This document shows positions 1 to 4,756 of a stretch of 6,613 nt of DNA, in pieces. The DNA comes from Methanomassiliicoccaceae archaeon UBA367. Its GTDB lineage: Archaea; Thermoplasmatota; Thermoplasmata; Methanomassiliicoccales; Methanomethylophilaceae. The notes beneath the pieces were generated by a model, which saw nothing but the letters and a program-made list of their open reading frames with translations, had not been told where the DNA came from and did no database searches. The translations under genes were made by a program, and so were the position numbers. The stretch's first letter is position 1. Each line of letters starts with the position of its first letter. The stretch covers positions 1 through 6,613 of the forward strand of contig DAXF01000039.1 in the NCBI GenBank assembly GCA_002506255.1, read 5' to 3'.

Positions 1-612
1 GCGGCGGCGAACGAGAGCTTCGCATTTGCAGCTGCTAACTGCGATGATCAGTTCGTAAGGGATGTAGAAGAAGCCCTGAACGTTGAATGCACCAGGATGA
101 CCGTGGCCGGATCGTATCTTATCGGATCACTTACCGTAATGAACTCCAACGGCGCCGTCGTCTCCGGTCTTGCTGAAGAGCATGAGCTGGAGGCGATGCG
201 CCGTTTCTTACCTGTTATGGCTTTGGACGACAGGCTAAACGCCGCAGGGAATAATATTTTAGCCAACGATTACGGCGCAATAGTCAACCCGAACATCAGC
301 GACTCATCCATCAGATCCATAGAGGGGACTCTGGGGGTGGAATGCGTCAGGTCCGCCATAGCGGGCATAGAGACGCCGGGCGCAGCATGCCGCGTGACAA
401 ACAAAGGCATCGCGGTTCACATGGGGGCTTCCGAAGAGGACATGGCCCTTATCTCCGATGTTCTGAGAGTGGAGCCTTACAAGACCACGCTGAACCACGG
501 CAGCAGGCTCATCGCACCGTGCGTGATAGCTAATTCCAAAGGCGCGTTGATAGGCGATACCTCCACACCCATCGAGATGGGGAGGCTGGAGGAGGCCCTG
601 AAGCTTTACTAA
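1..612 (+). CDS. eif6: Translation initiation factor 6 (aIF6/eIF6), 5'-truncated by the window edge
   Basis: Ribosome anti-association and biogenesis factor: it binds the large ribosomal subunit and keeps it from joining the small subunit early. The frame is open from base 1 and gives 203 residues before TAA. Archaeal eIF6 is about 220 residues, so only some 15-20 N-terminal residues are missing; the internal ATG at 97 is not the start, because family-like sequence runs in frame ahead of it. The fold's repeated pseudosymmetric modules are visible as recurring Asn-x-x-Gly turns followed by a short strand: NSNGAVVS, NDYGAIVNPNIS, TNKGIAVHMGAS and NSKGALIGDTSTP. These belong to the known five-fold eIF6 propeller. 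In many archaea this gene follows rpl39e and rpl31e, which would lie to the left of the window. Its 3' end meets the next gene head-on with a 4-bp overlap. Identification is confident. Confidence 0.95.
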   Translation, partial: AAANESFAFAAANCDDQFVRDVEEALNVECTRMTVAGSYLIGSLTVMNSNGAVVSGLAEEHELEAMRRFLPVMALDDRLNAAGNNILANDYGAIVNPNISDSSIRSIEGTLGVECVRSAIAGIETPGAACRVTNKGIAVHMGASEEDMALISDVLRVEPYKTTLNHGSRLIAPCVIANSKGALIGDTSTPIEMGRLEEALKLY

Positions 613-1250
613 CGGTCGAAGACCCAGCATTCCTTGTATTCCGGGAGCTCGTCTTGGGTCACGTCAACGCAGTTACCCACGTATCTTACGGATTCCTCAG
701 TCACCATATCCAAGAAATAATCGATGTCTCTGACGGGAACCGTCAGACCGCCCACCCTGTAATGCATGGGGACGGTAACGCCCGGGCCCACGGTCCTTAT
801 GAATTCCTCGATCTCCTTGCTCTCCATCGTATAGATGCCTCCAGTGGGAACGAAGAGTATGTCCACGCCGGATATAGAATTCAGGGTCCGGGGGGAAGGC
901 ACGGCACCCAGGTCTCCGCAGTGGCAGACCGTTATGCCGTCCATCTGGAACTTGTACATGGTGTTTAGGCCGCGCTGGGTTCCCTTTGCGGCGTCATGGT
1001 AGGTCTCTATGCCGTTGAACTGCAATCCCCTGGACTCGAACCTTCCGATTCGGGATTGGAATATCTTGAAGTTCCCGTTCACAACCCTGGAGGCACTGTG
1101 GTCGTAGTGGTCGTGAGAGATCAGCACTATATCCGCACTGACGGACGGAGGCCTTATCCCCAAGGACCTGCCGTCGTGGGGGTCGGTGACGATAGTGGTC
1201 TTCCCGTCGCTTATCTCGAAACAGGAGTGTCCATGCCATCTGATGCGCAT
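609..1250 (-). CDS. UlaG-like metallo-beta-lactamase-fold metal-dependent hydrolase
   Basis: Soluble 213-residue protein of the MBL superfamily, closest in pattern to the UlaG/UPF0173-like metal-dependent hydrolases (COG2220). The N-terminus has the family opening strand RIRWHGHSCF. The HxHxDH metal motif is SHDHYDH (His46, His48, Asp50, His51). Further likely ligands are His85 in TYHD, His110/Asp113 in CHCGDLG, and His163 in PMHY. There is no signal peptide, membrane segment or extra domain, and the length is normal for a single MBL domain. The true substrate cannot be read from sequence; relatives act on lactones, phosphodiesters or are uncharacterised. The ATG at 1250 is chosen because the family sequence begins there; GAGGG at 1258-1254 precedes it with a tight 3-nt spacer. 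The gene ends in TAG followed at once by an in-frame TAA. It is divergent from the DUF373 gene and convergent with eIF6, so it is probably transcribed alone. Confidence 0.88.
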   Translation of the reverse strand: MRIRWHGHSCFEISDGKTTIVTDPHDGRSLGIRPPSVSADIVLISHDHYDHSASRVVNGNFKIFQSRIGRFESRGLQFNGIETYHDAAKGTQRGLNTMYKFQMDGITVCHCGDLGAVPSPRTLNSISGVDILFVPTGGIYTMESKEIEEFIRTVGPGVTVPMHYRVGGLTVPVRDIDYFLDMVTEESVRYVGNCVDVTQDELPEYKECWVFDR

Positions 1251-1313
1251 ACGCCCTCATAGACCCCCCTATCTGAAAAACCTTTGTCGAGGTTATGAGC
1301 GGGAAAATGTAAA

Positions 1314-1323
1314 GGATATAATA
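1314..1323 (-). promoter_or_regulatory. Possible minus-strand TATA-like box for the MBL hydrolase
   Basis: Read on the minus strand, the same AT-rich block is TATTATATCC. If used in this direction, transcription would start near 1293 and leave a leader of about 42 nt carrying GAGGG ahead of the ATG at 1250. A weaker T-rich block (about 1281-1272) would instead give a nearly leaderless transcript. The two cannot be separated from sequence; the whole divergent region is only 94 bp, so the two promoters must overlap or lie very close. Confidence 0.3.
1315..1323 (+). promoter_or_regulatory. TATA-like box for the DUF373-mptE unit (leaderless)
   Basis: GATATAATA is centred about 26 bp upstream of the GTG at 1345. 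That is the usual archaeal TATA-to-transcription-start distance, so the transcript would begin at or within a base or two of the start codon. There is no Shine-Dalgarno-like purine run between box and start, which agrees with leaderless initiation. The purine/A-rich stretch just upstream (about 1302-1314) could hold a BRE. The box is inferred from position and composition only. Confidence 0.55.
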
Positions 1324-1344
1324 CACTCAAACAGATTCGGTTGT

Positions 1345-2484
1345 GTGAAGAAGACCCTGATCCTCGTTGTCGACAGAGACAACGACTTCGGAATGAAGGG
1401 CGGAGTTCAGACGCCTGCCATAGGTATAGAGGCAGCTTTGAGAGCATCCATGAGCCTGGGCGTTTCAGACCCGGAGGACTCTGATGTCAATGCCCTGTTT
1501 GCGGCCATCAACATATACAACGATCTGGAGAAGGACCGCAACGTGGAGATAGCCCTGATCTGCGGCGATCAGAGGGTGGGACCTAGGTCCGACGCGGCCA
1601 TAGTCGATGAGCTGGAAGAGGTCATAGAGAAGGTAAAGCCCGACAGGGCGATACTGGTGGGGGACGGAGCAGAGGATGAGTACGTTTATCCCATCGTATC
1701 TTCCCGCATACCGATAGATTCTGTCAGGAGGGTGTATGTCAAGCAGTCCCCGGGATTGGAGGGCTCTTTCTACATAGTTAGCAAGATGATCCGGGACCCT
1801 CAGAAGAGGAGGAGATTCCTGGCACCCATAGGGTATTTCATCAGTCTCATAGCAATGATCTATCTTGCGGTCCCGGTCTATGAGATCTATGTGGGAAATC
1901 AGATATTCCTGTACGATCTGACGACCCCGATAGCCGCTCTCGTTGTGGGAGTGACCGTTCTGCTGTATGCGTATTCGATGGTGGACAGGTTATTGGACAA
2001 AGTGGGCAATTGGACCGCCCACATAAGTTCAGGCAACATAGCGGCTACGTTCTCGCTTCTTTCCGTATCCATGTTCCTGATAGGAATATTCCTTGGTGCC
2101 AATTCTATAAAATCGATCGTGGATAACAATTTGGTCTATCTTATTCTGATATTCGTATCGAATGCCCTGTGGCCAATAGTATTCGGTGTTTTCCTGGCGG
2201 ATCTTGGCGTTGTATTGAACGGTTACATCAACGAGAAGAAGGTATCCCGTTCGTTCATGATAGGCACCATCACGGTTTTCGGCCTGGCGCTGATAATACA
2301 AGGGGTGCTGGACTTCATGAGGAACTATCTGGGTTACGGGGCCGTGGATGATATCGTAGTGGCCATAGAGATAACTCTGGGATTGTTCTTCACCATCATC
2401 GCCAGTCTTCTGCAGGTCTCTTTCAGGAACCTTCCTGGCGCCGTTGCTGAGGAAGAGGAGACCGCCGAGAATGCGGCAAGATGA
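1345..2484 (+). CDS. DUF373 family predicted membrane protein
   Basis: 379-residue member of the archaeal DUF373 family (COG2237), function unknown. A cytosolic alpha/beta N-terminal domain (about residues 1-155) opens with the family hallmark KTLILVVDRDNDFG, followed by a conserved PAIG, a LICGDQ strand-turn and an AILVGDGAEDE acidic segment. The C-terminal half is membrane-embedded, with about six hydrophobic spans near residues 159-179, 191-210, 235-254, 262-290, 304-322 and 338-357. It ends in a short acidic tail (AEEEETAE). The frame stays open further upstream, but family similarity begins at GTG 1345; the 53 codons before it read through the divergent promoter and the opposite gene's start, so they are rejected. 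The acidic, Asp-rich N-terminal strands suggest a nucleotide- or metal-binding domain coupled to a membrane module, but that is inference. It overlaps mptE by 14 bp, so the two are probably co-transcribed and translationally coupled. Confidence 0.9.
   Translation: MKKTLILVVDRDNDFGMKGGVQTPAIGIEAALRASMSLGVSDPEDSDVNALFAAINIYNDLEKDRNVEIALICGDQRVGPRSDAAIVDELEEVIEKVKPDRAILVGDGAEDEYVYPIVSSRIPIDSVRRVYVKQSPGLEGSFYIVSKMIRDPQKRRRFLAPIGYFISLIAMIYLAVPVYEIYVGNQIFLYDLTTPIAALVVGVTVLLYAYSMVDRLLDKVGNWTAHISSGNIAATFSLLSVSMFLIGIFLGANSIKSIVDNNLVYLILIFVSNALWPIVFGVFLADLGVVLNGYINEKKVSRSFMIGTITVFGLALIIQGVLDFMRNYLGYGAVDDIVVAIEITLGLFFTIIASLLQVSFRNLPGAVAEEEETAENAAR
2450..2460 (+). promoter_or_regulatory. Internal ribosome binding site for mptE within the DUF373 gene
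   Basis: The purine run AGGAAGAGGAG ends 10 nt before the ATG at 2471 and lies inside the end of the DUF373 reading frame, where it also encodes the Glu-rich tail. It supports ATG 2471 over the upstream in-frame TTG at 2444, which has no comparable site. This is the expected layout for a downstream gene in a polycistronic archaeal message whose first gene is leaderless. Confidence 0.5.
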
Positions 2485-3121
2485 TTGGGAGAAGCTATAC
2501 TCCGGGATCCTGGTCGATTTCGGATATTCCAGGCTCGAGGATGAGGCATCCGCCCGGCTTCTCGCCGCGATCATGGCGAATGCGGACCTCATCGATGAAG
2601 ATGAGACCTCCCTGTTCTTCAAAAGAGAGGTGACGGTCTTCGGACCGGCGTATGATGGCCATCTCTCTCGGGACAGTTTCCCGGGAACGCTCATCTCCGC
2701 AGGGGATGCGACGGCTCTTCTTGTGAAAGCGAGGATATATCCGGACGTTATCGTCACAGACCTCGACGGGGATATTCGCAGTCAGAAGGAAGCTTCGTCG
2801 AGGGGGGCGCTTACATTCATCCATGCCCACGGCGATAATGCCGACAGGATAATGGAGCACGCCAAGGATTTCCGGGGCCCTGTCGTTCTGACCGCGCAGT
2901 CCGGTCCCTTCGGTCCCGTGGTCAATTACGGTGGGTTCACAGACGGCGATCGTGCCGTATGCATCGCGAGGCACTTCGGAGCATCGATGATATACCTTGC
3001 AGGCTTCGATCTCTCGTCCCCGGTGGCTAAGGAGGGGTCCGATCCCGTCGTCAAGGCCAAGAAGCTGAGGTGGGCTGAGAGGATAATCGGCTTGGATTCC
3101 GACGACATAATCATAATATGA
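2471..3121 (+). CDS. mptE: 6-hydroxymethyl-7,8-dihydropterin pyrophosphokinase, archaeal MptE type
   Basis: 216-residue soluble enzyme of the MptE/DUF115 family (COG1634). The family transfers pyrophosphate from ATP to 6-hydroxymethyl-7,8-dihydropterin, an intermediate on the way to tetrahydromethanopterin or, in some archaea, folate. It is the archaeal non-homologous replacement for bacterial FolK. Visible family motifs in order: FGPA (57-60) and SAGDAT (76-81); VTDLDGD (95-101), the acidic metal/ATP site; HAHGDN (118-123); the GFTDGDRA box (155-162); and a basic segment VKAKKLRWAE (194-203). Length fits the family. ATG 2471 is preferred because it gives the expected N-terminus and has a purine-rich ribosome site upstream; TTG 2444 would add nine residues. 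The gene overlaps the end of the DUF373 gene by 14 bp and runs 11 bp into the convergent protease gene. The last residues (DDIIII) lie in that shared stretch. Function assignment is strong at family level; the final pterin product in this organism is not shown. Confidence 0.88.
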   Translation: MRQDDWEKLYSGILVDFGYSRLEDEASARLLAAIMANADLIDEDETSLFFKREVTVFGPAYDGHLSRDSFPGTLISAGDATALLVKARIYPDVIVTDLDGDIRSQKEASSRGALTFIHAHGDNADRIMEHAKDFRGPVVLTAQSGPFGPVVNYGGFTDGDRAVCIARHFGASMIYLAGFDLSSPVAKEGSDPVVKAKKLRWAERIIGLDSDDIIII

Positions 3122-4655
3122 TTACCATCATCACGAGCATAAGTCCAAGGAATACGATCCAGGTCGTCACGCCCGTCACCGCTCTTGCATAGCGCTCTCT
3201 TCTCTCGGAGGGCATGCCTGTCTTCTCCAGTATGAAATCCAGGCCGCCCATGAATAGGAAGCCTCCGTCAAAAGGTATCGCAGGTAGAGCATTGGACAGT
3301 CCCAGCACAAGATTGAGCCAGAATATCCAGAACAGGACGCTCATCAGAACCCAGAACACCTCCGGGGGGAGCACGTCCGTGTCGTACCACCATTGTGTGC
3401 TAGCCGGTATGGGGGCATAGCCGCTCAGAGGCGCCCCTATGAAGGAAAGAGCAGACATGGCCCCTTCCGATATGCTTGTGGCCCCGTGAACAGGATTCAT
3501 TGCCGTGGCAAGATTCTCGTTGGGAGTGGTGAACATGAATCCAGATGTGTTCACTGACACGCCGAGGAACCCGATCCCGTTATTGCTGCCCAGGGTGACC
3601 TGTGTCTCGACAGGGATGCTGCCTTCCGCTGTTTCCGTTACTCTGAGGTAGCATACATCCCCGGGCATCGTGATTCCCATGAAGTCCATGAAATCGTATG
3701 TATTGCCGAATTCCACCCAGTCTCCGCCCTCGGCCATCATGGCCATCAGATACATGCCGTCAGTCACTCCGGCGTTAGAGGCCGGTGTTCCCGAGGAGAC
3801 GTGGGCTATGCGCACGCCTAAGGGGATATTTACCGTACCTCCGCTATCCTCGTAGATGTACGTGACGTCATAAACGCCGTATGCATCGACCGCATCGCGG
3901 AAACCCCCCATTGTGACAATGGGGTTCCCGTCAATGTGCGTGATAATGGCTCCGGCAGGTATCCCTGAGTCGTAGGCGAATGTGCCCCCTTCTATGCTGG
4001 ATATCGCAGGATTGTCGCCGTATTCGGAGGAGAGTCCTCCGGACATGGCCCCGACCATGAGCAGGAAGCACAGCGCGGCGACTATGAAGTTAGTGGCTAT
4101 CCCTGCAGCATAGAGGTCCATGCGGGCCTTGCGGTCAGCTTTGCCCACATCCTCATCATCCGGCTCGACGAAAGCGCCCACCGGTACCACCGCATACAGC
4201 AGCCCGGAGGATTTGACCCTCATCCCGTTGGCCCTGGTCTGTATCCCGTGGGCCAGCTCGTGCACAACCATGGCGACCACGAGGCCTATCACGCCGTAAA
4301 CGAGAGGAAGCATGGGATTCAGCCCAGGTATCGCCAGAGCATACTCTATTCCGATACCGCTGCGCCCTATCGCGCTGGGTATGAGGAGCATATTTATGGC
4401 CATGACAACGACGATGATGGCCATGAGGAACAGAGCTATGATCTTCGAGATAAGGCCGAAGGCGTTCCAGAACCTCTTATGTCTGGAGAGACGGTCCATG
4501 AGATCCAGTCCCCACTTCGTCTTTATCATTATGGTGGGGCCGTAGGGCACTATGCCCTTGACATGCATCCTGTCGCTCTTCCTGACATAGAAGTAAAGAG
4601 GAACGTAGATGGCGACCAGGATGATCAGTATGATGTAAGCTAGATCCATGTGCAC
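3111..4655 (-). CDS. Site-2-protease-like M50 zinc metalloprotease with PDZ region
   Basis: 514-residue polytopic membrane protein of the S2P/M50 intramembrane protease family, which cleaves membrane-anchored substrates such as regulators inside the bilayer. Hydrophobic spans lie near residues 5-24, 66-92, 115-136, 186-206, 433-456 and 493-514. The third carries the zinc motif HELAH (132-136, Glu133 catalytic). The C-terminal motif NALPAIPFDGG (455-465) supplies the third metal ligand, Asp463. GIATNF (185-190) matches the conserved Gly/Asn span of the family. The large extramembrane insert (about 207-430) contains PDZ-like sequence: one unit around GIPAGAIITHIDG (231-243) and a second around GTPASNAGVTDGMYL (289-303). 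All catalytic residues are present, so it should be active; its substrate is unknown. The start is GTG 4655 or ATG 4649, differing by two residues: GAAGGTG at 4659-4653 precedes the ATG by 3 nt, and a TATA-like box predicts transcription starting around 4659. The gene is convergent with mptE, and nrdD lies upstream on the same strand. Confidence 0.9.
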   Translation of the reverse strand: MHMDLAYIILIILVAIYVPLYFYVRKSDRMHVKGIVPYGPTIMIKTKWGLDLMDRLSRHKRFWNAFGLISKIIALFLMAIIVVVMAINMLLIPSAIGRSGIGIEYALAIPGLNPMLPLVYGVIGLVVAMVVHELAHGIQTRANGMRVKSSGLLYAVVPVGAFVEPDDEDVGKADRKARMDLYAAGIATNFIVAALCFLLMVGAMSGGLSSEYGDNPAISSIEGGTFAYDSGIPAGAIITHIDGNPIVTMGGFRDAVDAYGVYDVTYIYEDSGGTVNIPLGVRIAHVSSGTPASNAGVTDGMYLMAMMAEGGDWVEFGNTYDFMDFMGITMPGDVCYLRVTETAEGSIPVETQVTLGSNNGIGFLGVSVNTSGFMFTTPNENLATAMNPVHGATSISEGAMSALSFIGAPLSGYAPIPASTQWWYDTDVLPPEVFWVLMSVLFWIFWLNLVLGLSNALPAIPFDGGFLFMGGLDFILEKTGMPSERRERYARAVTGVTTWIVFLGLMLVMMVIIL

Positions 4656-4680
4656 CTTCGTCCGGCGTTATGTCGTAGCG

Positions 4681-4690
4681 TATTAAATTA
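4681..4690 (-). promoter_or_regulatory. TATA-like box for the M50 protease gene
   Basis: On the minus strand this reads TAATTTAATA, close to the archaeal TTTAWATA pattern. Its centre is about 26 bp upstream of position 4659, predicting a leader of only 3-10 nt before GTG 4655 or ATG 4649. It lies downstream of the putative nrdD terminator, which suggests that the protease is transcribed from its own promoter rather than only by read-through from nrdD. Confidence 0.5.
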
Positions 4691-4697
4691 TTGTGTG

Positions 4698-4726
4698 AAA
4701 AGGGAAATGCCCCGGGTGAGGGGGCA
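4698..4726 (-). terminator. Putative transcription terminator behind nrdD
   Basis: On the minus strand, after the nrdD stop, TGCCCC and GGGGCA (4726-4721 and 4713-4708) can pair as a 6-bp GC-rich stem with a 7-nt loop. The stem is followed by the T-rich tract TTTCCCTTTT (4707-4698). Archaeal termination depends mainly on T-runs, and this run is interrupted by cytosines, so strength is uncertain. Its place between nrdD and the next TATA-like box supports the call. Confidence 0.4.
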
Positions 4727-4756
4727 AAATGGTTTATGGGATGCAAAAGAGTTTCG

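Noticed and set aside
1186..1344. 53-codon N-terminal extension of the DUF373 protein, starting at an ATG inside the opposite MBL gene
   Set aside because: Its sequence is basic, cysteine-rich and unlike the family, and it crosses the divergent promoter. Family similarity begins at GTG 1345, which sits at the predicted transcription start.
2444..2446. TTG as the start of mptE
   Set aside because: It would add a Lys/Arg/Pro-rich nine-residue extension and lacks a ribosome site; ATG 2471 has a purine run at a suitable distance.
2029..2757. Minus-strand open frame of 242 codons opposite DUF373 and mptE
   Set aside because: It is antisense to two recognised genes, shows no family resemblance or membrane/domain logic, and has low-complexity Ser/Arg composition typical of a shadow frame.
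3340..3420. Possible selenocysteine or pyrrolysine recoding, or frameshifts, inside the coding regions
   Set aside because: All six genes read through without internal stops, and known motifs stay in one frame from end to end.
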